Origin: Curvularia sp. ZM96
Taxonomy: Eukaryota; Ascomycota; Dothideomycetes; Pleosporales; Pleosporaceae
Assembly (NCBI GenBank): GCA_022457065.1
Contig: JAJGBQ010000005.1
Location: forward strand, 1,798,001 to 1,862,000
DNA length: 64,000 nucleotides
Reading direction: 5' to 3'
Below, in pieces: positions 1-10,332 of this stretch; within the stretch, counting starts at the first letter, position 1; every line of letters begins with the position of its first letter. Under the pieces are notes generated by a model, which made no database searches, had not been told where the DNA came from, and saw nothing but the letters and a program-made list of their open reading frames with translations. The position numbers and the translations under genes were made by a program.

Positions 1-658
1 CGTCGCTGGCCCGCGCCTTCCGCACCTCTTGTTCTTCTTTCTTACACCTGTCGCATGTAGGCCTCTCGCCTTCGTGATTGTACGTCGCCTTAAAAAGAAT
101 ATCAGCCCCAGCTTTATCGCGCCGAAACTCAGAAATATGTTTAAGCTTAGTGATATGCTCAGCCACCTTGCTTTTTTTGCGGATCTTGTTCGATTGCACG
201 TCACGTATCGCAGAAAGCAGTATCCGTGGTGGTGAATTAAGTGATCCTGTTCTCTTGAATCCACTTAGAGTAGCTTTACCAGAGTCGTATTGTACAACGC
301 CGCCAAAGATTCCCTCGGGTTCGCTCACTACTACGTCCCCTAGGCGGATATCTGCCTTTGCGCTCGGCACGCCTCCGCCAATGCCCACCATAAGGCCAAA
401 GCGGATGCCCTTGAAGGTGGCCTTCATTTGCGTCGCCACAGCTACCGCCGGGTTGTTCCCGGTGCGCCCAGCTGGCAGGCATACAATGACAACGTTGTGT
501 CTAGCTACTGAGCCGAGGTAGTATATGTTATCATCATGAGGATCTTGGTTGAGGGCGGCGTGTTCTTCGTCGAGCATCTCCCGTGCCGCAGCCAGCTCGA
601 TCGGGAGGGCGCACACCCATCCGACAGTGTAGTCTTCACGGCGCAGCTGGGTCGGCAT
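1..658 (-). CDS. PNP_UDP (nucleoside phosphorylase-fold) N-terminal domain protein, partial; probable NLR-like protein
   Basis: The reading frame is open from an ATG at 658 down to the window edge (219 codons, no stop), so the C-terminus lies outside. The start MPTQLRREDYTVGWVCALP and the glycine loop VGIGGGVPSAKADIRLGDVV (about residues 91-110) are hallmarks of the fungal PNP_UDP_1 family. In filamentous fungi this fold often sits at the N-terminus of STAND/NLR-like proteins, followed by NACHT or NB-ARC and ankyrin or TPR repeats. Those domains are not visible here, so NLR membership is inference. Other landmarks are LPAGRTGNNPA (61-71) and GIFGGVVQYDSGK (117-129). The last 50 residues are lysine-rich and include a CDRC pair. 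The neighbours are a MITE-like element about 180 bp upstream and a HET gene beyond it, which fits an allorecognition or immunity neighbourhood. A stand-alone phosphorylase is the alternative. Confidence 0.88.
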   Translation of the reverse strand, partial: MPTQLRREDYTVGWVCALPIELAAAREMLDEEHAALNQDPHDDNIYYLGSVARHNVVIVCLPAGRTGNNPAVAVATQMKATFKGIRFGLMVGIGGGVPSAKADIRLGDVVVSEPEGIFGGVVQYDSGKATLSGFKRTGSLNSPPRILLSAIRDVQSNKIRKKSKVAEHITKLKHISEFRRDKAGADILFKATYNHEGERPTCDRCKKEEQEVRKARASD

Positions 659-839
659 ATTGTGGTATTGCGAGGTGAAAGGGAGAGATTGCGATAGAAT
701 ACCTTGAGGAAAAATGGTCTCGCAGAAAATGTGAAGATGGTGACATGACGTCGTAGCCAACGCAAGGCAATGCTGTCTGCATCTTGGCTGTTCAGCCTTG
801 TTGCCTATGCTCCACTTAAAGTCCAGCGCGTAGCTGACA

Positions 840-1095
840 CCGGTGGACAAAAATGGCGCGACTCAATATGGGCCAAAACCCCGGCAAAATCACGAAGGTA
901 ATCAGAACCTCTTTACTTTACAGGCCTAGAACTATATTACAACAAAGTATTTTGTAAGAAAAAAATTCAGATATCTTCTTAAAATCTTACAGTATTATAG
1001 ATAATTTGAGAGATTTTGAAAAAGAAGTAAGAAGAGGTATATTGAGTAATGCAAAGCGTAAGGTAATTCAGAGTCGCGCCATTCTTGTCCACCGG
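840..1095. mobile_element. MITE-like element with 25-bp terminal inverted repeats
   Basis: Positions 840-864 and 1071-1095 are inverted repeats that match at 24 of 25 bases; both read CCGGTGGACAA then A or G, then AATGGCGCGACTC. The interior (about 900-1060) is AT-rich and non-coding. The outermost CCGG is palindromic. It may belong to the repeats, or it may be a 4-bp target duplication around a 248-bp element with 21-bp repeats (844-864 and 1071-1091). There is no transposase inside. This architecture is typical of a miniature inverted-repeat transposable element; I cannot name the superfamily. It lies 181 bp upstream of the PNP_UDP start codon and could contribute to its promoter. Confidence 0.8.
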
Positions 1096-1759
1096 GTGGC
1101 TGGCAAGGGCCAGCGCTAAGCAGAGCCAAAGTGTGAACATATCTCAATGGCTAGCTTACTGTTGCTACTAAGCAGCCTGTTCGTATCCTAGTCGGAAATC
1201 CCCGCATCCATGCTCTAAACCTCCATCACTGATCTGGCTGATCATAGCTTGTTCCTTTCACCCATTAACAACAAACCCGATTTTCCTTCACACTCTCATG
1301 TAATCTTGTGGATCTCTGAAATGTATGGCTTAGATATTCTGTAGCCTTTAAATCCTATGTTTGATTTATTATTGTTGGAGCAGTCATCTTATCGGATGTT
1401 CGAAGCGTTCATATGCTTCCCAAGAAATCAGTATATTGAGTCTAGCCGCTCGCAAATTCGCTGCTGCAAGTCAGGATTACAACGCCACACTTGACTGTGC
1501 AATCGACCGCACCCCAAGATGAGCTTATGCCAACTCCCTCCTCACCCAAGAAGAATTTGGCAAGTTACAGGAGAGGCAGCGCAATCGCGCTGTCTCACTT
1601 TCAGGCGCAATTCTCTAGTACGAAGCATCATGCTGCCTTCTTGTATGCTTTGCTAATCAAGGTAGGTAGGAATAGCATTTACGTTCTTACACCGCGAGCG
1701 AGTTGCCTCCCCATAACTCGAAACTTCTTCATCCATTTAGGGCTACGCTAGAAATATTC
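1096..1759. other. Intergenic, no supported gene
   Basis: This is the spacer between the MITE-like element and the 3' end of the HET gene. It contains only short frames with many stops. The stretch around 1460-1620 gives fragments vaguely like transposase text in two frames, too weak to call. Confidence 0.5.
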
Positions 1760-3328
1760 TCAGAGAAAGGCAGTGTCAGAGCTCCTTTTTGAAGGTCTCA
1801 CTGATGATTCTGCAAGTTCTGTTGAATGAAGTTTCTCCGGTGGTGGCATTAAGTTCTTCAAATCCAACCTGAACCCTGTTTCTTCCACATCCGCAGAATG
1901 CTTATGCAACTCCTCCCACACAACCGTCAACCGACTGAACGAATCCAATTCATTTATATGCCGGCATAGTCGAATGCCAAGCAGGAGGCATTCCTCGACA
2001 TTTTCAATGTTAAGTCGTCCCCAAGGATCGACGAGCAGAAGAATTCTCGGCAAACCTGGCCATAAGCCGGCACGTGCGCCACTTGGATCGTAGATATCGA
2101 CCTTACTGAAGCTGTCCGCCTCTAATATACGAGAGTAAGCGTGCTTAAGTTTGAGTAACCAATCCCGCAGACTCAGATCTCCTTCGTCCTTAGGGAATTT
2201 GCCATTGTCCAATTGAAACAGTTTTGGCTCGTCAACGTCTTGGTTGCTGTACTTGGTTTGCCATAGTCTTTTTTCGCGATAGAAGCCAAAGCATGCCCTT
2301 CTGCAGTTCGAGAAGATCATCTCTGTAAACTGAGCATGCATTGACGGATCGAGCTTTCGCATGTTCGCCACCAAAACGGAGGAAGGCATTCTAACAATCG
2401 GTTTTAGCCAGCTTGGTGATTGAGCACTCGGTGCTATTTCTACCATCTCTGCTTCTTTACTCTGGACTTTTAGCTCTTGTTGTATAGGAGCAGGCGAATG
2501 TCTAGCAATGGATATTTCGGGCCCGGGTGGCGCGGCTGAATCTTCGTTGTCTAGTTCACTATCGGACCCGTCGTAGCTAAAACTGTTGCAATGTAACTCG
2601 ATCTCATTCTGGAGCCGTCTGAATGCGTTGTGCTCTCCTTCACCATAGATAACCGGTATATAGATATCAAATATACCGAATAACGAATACGCCTTGTCCT
2701 CTTTACGCGTGGTCTTACGGTCTTTTGCCCACGATAATCTCTCCTTAACGCTGAACGTATGGAGAGGGGTCCCTCGAAGGGCTGGGATAGCAATACCAGT
2801 TCTCTTCTGCAACTGTCGCTCTAGAGATCTTTTGTTGCCTAGTTGCTTGCCCTCTTTGGAGAAGAACTCCACAAAACGCGGGGCAAGAAGCTCTTGAAGT
2901 GTCCAGCCCCGTTCGAACCATCTACTTGTCTGAAATGCCGTCTTCCAAGTATATTTGGAGGAATCATCTTTGTTCCAATCTGCTGTTGAGATATCAGATA
3001 GATAGACATAGCACTTCGCCGCTTCCTGATACCAGCGGAACATAGAGGTGATGGACTCCTGAAGCTCAACCTGGTTTAGTTTATCAATGCAACAAGTGTC
3101 CACCCAGAAGTATTGCAAGCCATCGCGTTTGGCTTCTTGACTACAGAACCGGATCTTATCATAGCCACTTTTGTTCTGTACAACTCCATTCTCGATATCT
3201 TGGAAGGTCACCTCTTGGCCATCCTTCCAGGTATGCGAAAGGATCGCATAGGGAGGGATTTTATCATCGCCCACGAAGTTTTTGGTAAAGCTGAACGCGC
3301 CCTCGCTGTTACAGTGTAGAAGACGCAT
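1760..3328 (-). CDS. HET-domain protein (heterokaryon incompatibility, HET-E-like type)
   Basis: Single-exon gene of 522 aa. I chose the ATG at 3328 because MRLLHC... begins the usual short lead into a HET domain and has a good context (AACAATG); the frame is open further upstream without recognisable homology. HET motifs appear in order: PPYAILSHTW (25-34), YFWVDTCCIDK with a following run of helix residues, YVYLSD, RWFERGWTLQELLAP, and the terminal KAYSLFGIFD...PVIYGEGEHNAF block. The block order is that of the HET-D/E subclass. The C-terminal 250 residues show no NACHT or WD40 repeats, so the protein is short compared with HET-E; they contain PSWLKPIV and LLLVDPWGRLNIE, which I do not recognise. 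HET domains trigger cell death on non-self contact; the specificity here is unknown. It is separated from the PNP_UDP gene by the MITE-like element. Confidence 0.93.
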   Translation of the reverse strand: MRLLHCNSEGAFSFTKNFVGDDKIPPYAILSHTWKDGQEVTFQDIENGVVQNKSGYDKIRFCSQEAKRDGLQYFWVDTCCIDKLNQVELQESITSMFRWYQEAAKCYVYLSDISTADWNKDDSSKYTWKTAFQTSRWFERGWTLQELLAPRFVEFFSKEGKQLGNKRSLERQLQKRTGIAIPALRGTPLHTFSVKERLSWAKDRKTTRKEDKAYSLFGIFDIYIPVIYGEGEHNAFRRLQNEIELHCNSFSYDGSDSELDNEDSAAPPGPEISIARHSPAPIQQELKVQSKEAEMVEIAPSAQSPSWLKPIVRMPSSVLVANMRKLDPSMHAQFTEMIFSNCRRACFGFYREKRLWQTKYSNQDVDEPKLFQLDNGKFPKDEGDLSLRDWLLKLKHAYSRILEADSFSKVDIYDPSGARAGLWPGLPRILLLVDPWGRLNIENVEECLLLGIRLCRHINELDSFSRLTVVWEELHKHSADVEETGFRLDLKNLMPPPEKLHSTELAESSVRPSKRSSDTAFL

Positions 3329-4146
3329 TGTTTCGGAGGGTATTCGAATGCGGAAATGCTGTAGGGGAAGGATATCGCAGCTCAAAGACGACAGCTTTAT
3401 CCAAGAAACGGGCGAAGCAACTCGTTCGCAGTTGAGGATTCTAGTCCTATTGCTGAGGTTAGTGAGCATACAGGGAGATGAGGGTTGAGCTATACTGAAG
3501 AATCACATCTGATGTAGAGACAATACAAGGGTACTATGAGCTGATTCTGTTGTACTTGCTATATCCTTGGTTTGGTAAGGGGGGAGTTGAAATGAGTTTC
3601 AGCTGGTGGCGGTGTGCAGCTGAGTACACAGCCCACAGTATGGCGCGTCAAAGCTGAGATACTGTGGCTTGGATACGAGGCTCAAAGGGTGGCCCTCAGG
3701 CCAGCAAGGCTGAGGACCTGCATAGTATAAAAGCCAACATTCGATTCTTGGGATGAAACGCAAGGATTTGTCTGAATGTTATTCTGATGTTCTTACCTCT
3801 CACAGATACCGAGATCAGGCTGCAGCTACAAGCGATCTCACAAGCGAAATAAGCCTATATTAGGAATGTGGGTACTGGATGTAATTGGGAAGCCTTGCAA
3901 GATGTGTATTGTGTGCTACGCAAGAAGCGGAAGCCGATTGTGCAAGCCAGTGTAGTTTGATCGATCGATGCATTTGGCGTACCAACCTTTGACTGTCAAA
4001 ACAGAAGGAAGAACAGAAAGCACAGAAACAGTATTTGAATTTCTTTTATTCAGAAATCATACACGCTTACAACAATCATCTTTTTCATGCTCAAAGCGAA
4101 ACGCTCTGCCCCCCACGTTTTCAGCCAGCCACCGCTCCCAATCCAT
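3329..4146. other. Intergenic: HET upstream region and isocitrate lyase 3' region
   Basis: No supported gene. A TATAAAAG sequence on the plus strand at 3726-3733 is followed by an ATG (3753) opening a 36-codon frame. The TATA-to-ATG distance is too short for a normal leader, so I do not call a gene. Confidence 0.5.
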
Positions 4147-5978
4147 TTACTTGAACTGATCCTCCGTGACTCCCTTGCCCATCGCAGCCGTCGAGCTGAC
4201 ACCACCACTGACCATCTTCAGCAAGTTATCCACATAGTTCGCACCGCTCCATTTCTGATGCGTGAGCACATCAATCTTGTTCTCAGCCTCTGGCTCCTGG
4301 ATGATCTCGCCGTACGCACGCATACCCTGCTTGGAGTATGCCTTGGAGAAGGTATCGGCCATAAGCGCGGTCTGGTGCAAACCAGCAAGAGTGATGAATT
4401 GCCAGCAGTAGCCGAGTTGTGCGAGGCGCTGGATATAGGTCTCTTGCTCCTCGCGCGGCATGGCGGCTTTCCAGTTGAAGGACGGTGAGAGGTTGTATGC
4501 GAGTCTGAGGCGAATGTTAGTAATCTGCGAGACAGAAAGTAACAAAAAAAGAAGATACGTACTTTTGCTCAGGCCACACAGCATGAACGCCGTCAGCAAA
4601 CTCCTTGGCTTGAGCGTAGTCGGGTAGCTTCGACTCCATCCAGATCATGTCGCAGTAGGGAGCATATGCCACAGCGCGGTTGATGGCACATTGGCAACCT
4701 CCCTTGTACCTGTAGTAGCCCTCTCGTGTCCTGGCCACCTCCCAGTTGAAGTAGACATCGACACCAGTCAGGCCCGTGGCAATGGCACGTGCTTCAGAGT
4801 TGCTCTTGCCTTTGCTCTTCTCCAGGAACTCGCTGATAAGTCCTTTCTTGTTGACATGTACGCCGGCATTGATGGTGTCAATGACAGCCTCGTGGAATAG
4901 TTTAAGATTAGCCTCCTTAACCCATGCATCCTCGATTGCTTGGAGCTCAGCACCAGACTTGCCGGCTTGTTCGGCGGCATACATGAGCTCGCTCAGCGGC
5001 TGGAGTGCAGGGTTGGTGCAGCCCAGAATGTAGTGGTGGTCGCGTGGGTCAATGGTGGAAGTGATGAGAGTCGCAGCTTCGGAGTCGGTACGTGCGACAG
5101 CCAGCAGATCAGTGCCTAGGAGTTTCGCTGTTAGCCTGCAATACGCTTGCTCAAATTCGGCATCTCTTACCCATGATGTCGGCCTGGGCTCGAATAGCAA
5201 CCAAGCGGTTGATGTGCTCGCTGATGGGCACTAGGACCTTTCCAGCCATATGTCCACACTTTTTTGTGCCCGGCGCCTGGTCCTCAATGTGAATACCAGC
5301 TGCACCCTTCTCAATGAAAAGCTTGGTGAGCTTCATGATAGCCGTAAGGCCTCCATGTCCAGTATCCGCATCAGCGATAATCGGTCGTAGGTAGTCGACA
5401 TTCGCGAGTTTGGCACGATTGGCTTTTGGAGCAGACAGACGTTCTTCGCGTTGCTTTCGGTCGTGGAAGAGCTGTGCCATGAACAAATGACCAACCTTGT
5501 TTGGTACCGTTGTCTAGGATTAAAATATGAGCTTTTGGTCGAAACCAAGGGTTTACGAGAATACTCACATAAGGGTAGTCCGCTAGATCCGGACCGGGCT
5601 CATCTGTCGATGAAGCCGTCGACGAAGCTTGCCATCCAGAAACATACACGGTATCCAAGTACTTTGCCATTTGCGTCACCATGACCGGGTCCAGACATCC
5701 GTATGTGAAGCTAACATCTTTGTTCTGTCTACCATCAGAAAATACTCATAAGATCTTAGAGAGCTCTCCCTCACCTTGAAACGTCCCTCGACGATCTGCC
5801 ACAGCTTCTTCGATTGGTTGTTGCTGGGGTATGTGATTTTCAAGTTACCTCGCTTGGACACAATGTCCTCAGCTGTAAAGGGCCTCCTTGTAAACCTCCA
5901 TCGCGAATCTGACCACCATTGCTTCACTTCCTGAACTTCCTTCTGGAACTGAGCGTCCTCGGCGTCAATATTCGACAT
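4147..5978 (-). CDS. icl1: Isocitrate lyase (glyoxylate cycle)
   Basis: Five exons: 5775-5978, 5569-5724, 5171-5513, 4563-5115 and 4147-4504; all four introns are GT-AG (50-58 nt) and give 537 aa, the usual fungal length. The enzyme cleaves isocitrate to glyoxylate and succinate, which lets fungi grow on fatty acids and C2 compounds. The catalytic signature [10 protein letters not shown] is present at about 204-213, with the active-site Cys near 206. DADTGHGG and [16 protein letters not shown] mark the TIM-barrel metal and substrate site. Peroxisomal or glyoxysomal location is expected from the family; there is no obvious C-terminal SKL (the protein ends EDQFK). The start is fixed by [15 protein letters not shown], the common N-terminus. 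Fungal icl genes are induced by acetate or fatty acids and repressed by glucose; I did not identify FacB or CreA sites with confidence. Confidence 0.98.
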
Positions 5979-7025
5979 GGCGATGGCGTTATGACGTTGG
6001 AACAGCTAAACTTTAAACAAAGCAAAAAGAGGCTTTAGAATTGGGATTCCGTCTGGTTTGTAGAATGCAGAGTAGTAGAAGAAGTGAGGAAACAGGATGA
6101 CTTGTGTATTTCGCTTTCAGACGTAAGAACAAGTAATGGCCCACCAAATGCTCTAGCCTCGGTCTAAAACCATAGCATGAGCTTTTTGGCGCGGAAGCCA
6201 AGTTATAACAACGAAACCATGAGCGTGAGACTAGCACCGTTTCCCCATGAGAAAGGGCTCGGGAAGGACCGGCTGACCGCACCATTGGCCCGACTCAAAG
6301 AGCAGCATCCTCGGAAGCTGAAGCATAAGCTCTAGCGTCACAGTCACACCTCAAAATCCATAAGCTTTTTTGTCCTCGGCCCAAGGGGAGATGTCGCGTG
6401 TCTGGGGGCTGATGTAGATCGAGGGTGGGGATTGGGGGAAGGACTAGCGGAAGCGTGACGAGGATGACGTTGGCCAATTGCTTGGGGAAGACTACCTATG
6501 GACACTTCTTTTGCATCATGTCATAGCTAATTGTGAATTTCCCGTCTCATTCGCTCTCACACGACCTTCTGTTTTCATGGTCTGCGAGAGGCATTTTTGG
6601 AACGGGGCACGCGACGACAGTATGCAGGCTTCACATGTCGAAGGGGCGTTGTCGTCGTCAAAGGCTTTCCATGTGAAGGCCGCAGCAAAGCCAAGATCTG
6701 GGGTCGCGCGTCGTTAGCGTGCAGACGGGTCGTGATTTTACCTCGGTTGATCATATCCGCAACAAGCCAGGACCGTCATTCTTCACGAGCAGACGGATAT
6801 GGCTTGCTGTACCGGAAATGTACACCGGAAAATGTCATGTGAGAAGGAACCCATCATGGATGTGTCAGGATAGTCAAGGCTTTTGGCTGCAGTCGATCGC
6901 GGCAAAGGCTGACCAGCTGCTCAATGCTCGCCAACAACAAGGGTCATGAATACGGATGATTAATGAACGTTTTAAGGCGTAAATGCTTGGTGCAAAAGAG
7001 CTGACAGTGTATACATACATAAAGC
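5979..7025. other. Intergenic: isocitrate lyase promoter region
   Basis: About 1 kb between the isocitrate lyase start and the DUF1365 gene stop, both on the minus strand, so it holds the icl promoter and the 3' region of the neighbour. A CCAAT motif lies near 6474. No supported gene. Confidence 0.5.
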
Positions 7026-9254
7026 CTAGCTGTACCCTTTCAATAATCCATATGCATGGGGTGCGTATACTAACAAAGCACACTTTGCAACCCACCACCC
7101 ATCATAGCTATTGCTTTCACTCATACTCAAGCACGCGGACCAGTCTGTTCGCTCTACGAGCGCCGACATGCGTTTGGCTGACTCAGACCCTGCCCATGAG
7201 CCGCTCCACTGTCTCATCTGTAGAACCGCCACATAGCATAGCAACGCCCTGACCACCAGATCCACCAAACTGACTACCTCGGGGAACCCAAAGCAGAAGC
7301 GCTGCGCCAAGAAGAGCTTTGTAACAACCCTTCTGTATTTCCCAGCGCGTTTCTGACCTATGTGGCTTCTCACGAATTGGTCTAATTCAGAATATGGCCT
7401 GGGTCGAATGTCGTCTACCTGGACGGCTGAGCCTTGTGGCGTCACAGCGTATGGTGGATCGGGCGGTGGACATCTCAGCTTCTTCAGCAACATCCATCTC
7501 AACTCGTCGAGATAGCTTCTCTTGACAGCCGCCATGTCCTTGTCGTCTATGCGTATCGAAGATTGCTCGGAAAATAGGTAAGGAAGTAGTTTTGGGCGAC
7601 ACAACCACAGTGTTCTATTCCGCTCATCGGTAAAGATGCACTCGCGATCAATGGCCTCGGAAGTGTAGGTGTAATGGATGAGTCTTGAGTAAAAGGCTGG
7701 TGTGAGCACACGGATCTCCATATCCTGCTGCGGCCTTTCTGTCTCAGGGACACGGGTTGTAGAAATAAGATCTGACTGCGCTCCAGGGATCGAACTCTTA
7801 AACGTGATGCAGAATGGATACTCTGTCTCGTTCACCAGCTCACAGAGATAGTCTCGAAAGACTTCTTCAAGCGCACTGTAAATGTTAGCAATCGCTACTT
7901 TGCGATGGTAGATCAAAACTCACATCTCATCAGAGCTGGGCAGACGACCGATGCTGGAAGTCTGCACCTCGGGTCTAAACCAAACATGAAGCTTCTTCTT
8001 GAAGAACAGCTTGCCAGCTTCCCTTAGGATACGAGGAAACGTAACCAAGCCAACCCACCACCACCCTAAGACGAAGCGCATTGTTCCAAAGAAACCCAAC
8101 TGATCCGGGTCCAAAGACTTGCCGGTAGAAAATAGGCGGGCCACTAGCTTCCCATGGTCTTTTGAAGACTTTAGTGTGATCGTGTTATCAATCCTTGGAT
8201 CGTCATGGCAGACAGTTGGAAACGGGTTCTGAGCTTTGAGCGCGTAGGATCCCTTCCTGGAGTTGAATGGCGAAACGTGGAAGTCCTTCATCCAGACGTC
8301 AGAGAACTTTGACTTGGCTCCACCAGACTTTTCAACCTCTGATCCCTCATCCGCTGACGATTGTTGAGAGTCTGATTTTTGAATCGGACTAGATGGACTC
8401 GATCCATCGAGCAGATACATGCGTCTTTCTCCAAATGTGTTGTTAACCTCCAGTATCATCCTTTTGAGCTGATGGTCCCGATCGTAGATGTACCAGAACG
8501 AGACGGGATTGAAGGAGTAACCGAAAAAGCGCGGTGCCGTCACCAAGTAGCCATATTCCCACTCTTCGTCGGGGACGTGCTGAGATTTCAGGTATCTCTT
8601 CAGCTTGTGGTAGAATCCAAGCGCACCGTCGCCTCGGTCAAGGTAATCCTCAGCTCTTACTCGCAACCACCACGATCCCAGAATCTGGTCTTCTCCACTT
8701 GGGAAATCTGCTTCGCCCTGCTTGATGCCATTAGGAACGATGGGGTATCCGCACTGGAGATACGTGTACGCAAATGCATGCCGCTTCGGAAACATCCGAG
8801 CATGTGTCGTCTGGCAAGGAAAAATGCGTGGTTTGGGTGTCTCCAGTTCCGATCTCCAGGCCGTTCCTTTGGGTAAATCCCGCGCCGCATCATCCCCACT
8901 CTTAAACACGCGTGGTAAAACGAATACCAACAGCGCAAGTCCGACTGCAACACCATACGTGTTCCACAGCTTCTCCGCCTGTTTGACGCCAAGATTCCCC
9001 CAACCCCCACCTAGACACTCGATCAATTGCTGTCGTATCTTCCAGACATACAGTATCGTCAAAATGCCGCAATCGGTTCTGACCTGGCCATCACGGCGGT
9101 ACCATCTCGTACTATAGCCTAGGCACCAAACCGTAAGCAAAGGCCACACTCGCCACTCGTCCTCCACCACACTCGACAACACGACGATCGGGGCACACGT
9201 TGCAGCGAAGGACTCCAAGGTGGAAACCCCGCCGAGGACACTCGCAATGACCAT
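7026..9254 (-). CDS. DUF1365 family protein, putative membrane protein
   Basis: Two exons (7924-9254 and 7026-7875) around a 48-nt GT-AG intron give 726 aa. DUF1365 hallmarks are HAFAYTYLQCGYPI (about 168-181) and YGYLVTAPRFFGYSFNPVSF (about 231-250), then WMKDFHVSPFNSRKGSYALKA. The family has no established reaction; in bacteria it commonly sits beside FAD-dependent oxidoreductases and cyclopropane-fatty-acid synthases, which hints at lipid modification (inference). Hydrophobic segments lie near residues 5-30 and 105-125 and again in the DUF region (LGWWWVGLVTFPRIL). The C-terminal 290 residues are fungus-type sequence I cannot assign. The intron is needed because exon 1 reaches a stop just past the donor. 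An ATG further in is possible, because the first 120 residues are less conserved in style. Confidence 0.87.
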
Positions 9255-10332
9255 GGAAAAAGAGAAGCAAAAAAATGATTAGTTCGGGAACCGCAGTATC
9301 ATTTGCGAGAAACAAAAGGGCAACTTTGTAGTAGAAGAAAAAGGCAGAAGACCTCTCGTGGTTCGATAACTGTCAGATCAAAGTCCAAAACCTGGCGCTA
9401 TACCTGTTTGGTGAAGTGTATATGCAGGGACCCCAGGACCGAAACACGTCGGCTTAATCGCCGCATCCAGGCCAAAAAGGAACAAAGGTCGAAGGAAAGA
9501 AGGAAGGGCGATGGGGATGGGATGAAGGGGAGGCTGAAGGCTATAACAAGTAGGTGTAATACGGATTTCCTATTTTGGACGGTGGGAACTGCGATCTTTG
9601 GAAACGCAACCCCCCGCCCTTGATGTTGACGCTCTCCCGGAGCGGCATGCGAGGGGCCCGGCGGGAGGCTCGGTACGATTGAAGGGTGCGTGTGGAAACG
9701 TCCGCTGCAAGCAAGGTCGCAGGTCGCCGATTTACGTCATCGGGTGTTTGGTAGTGCGTTGCCATGTTTTTTGTAGTATATAGTACGTGCCAATCTACTT
9801 TCCTGTGTCCGGTGAACGGGGAAAAAGCAAGCACTTGCACGATTTCGGATCGTTGCCAAGAGAATATCACTTTGAATGTTCGAGCAGCAGGCGTTTCTGT
9901 CGATGTAGAGAATAGGAGAGAAGAGTCGGACCCTGTTGAGGTAGCACTAGCGCGTGGGTGTAGCTTCAGGCTATGAAAATAGTACAAGAGCCTAGTATCC
10001 CCTAAGCAGCTGGGACACTACCTTTTGCTCTTGTATGAATCATGTTGCGTACGTGATTTGTATTCGATTAAAAAAAAACAAGGCTGGCTGCCCGAGCAGA
10101 TTGCCCACTTCCCGATTACTAGATGACTAGTGTGCGGAATAAGCTCCGTATAAATGCCGCACGAAAAGGAAGTTGCCAAGGAAATTAAAGACTGAACAAA
10201 GCAGAACATCGAAAAGGATCAAAGGTAAATAAGTCTATATTACGTTGCTTGTACTGCACAGCAGATACACAGCCGTATCTAATCCATCACATGCTTCCAA
10301 CGCCAATCCCTACAAGCATCTTAATCCTACAT
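9255..10332. other. Intergenic: DUF1365 gene promoter region
   Basis: Spacer between two minus-strand genes. It contains an A-run near 10070 and several short overlapping frames without coding character. No supported gene. Confidence 0.5.

Noticed and set aside
1460..1620. Fragments resembling pogo/HTH transposase text
   Set aside because: The resemblance needs a frameshift and is too short to separate from chance.
3753..3863. 36-codon frame after a TATAAAAG
   Set aside because: The TATA-to-ATG distance leaves no room for a transcript start before the ATG, and no similarity was seen.
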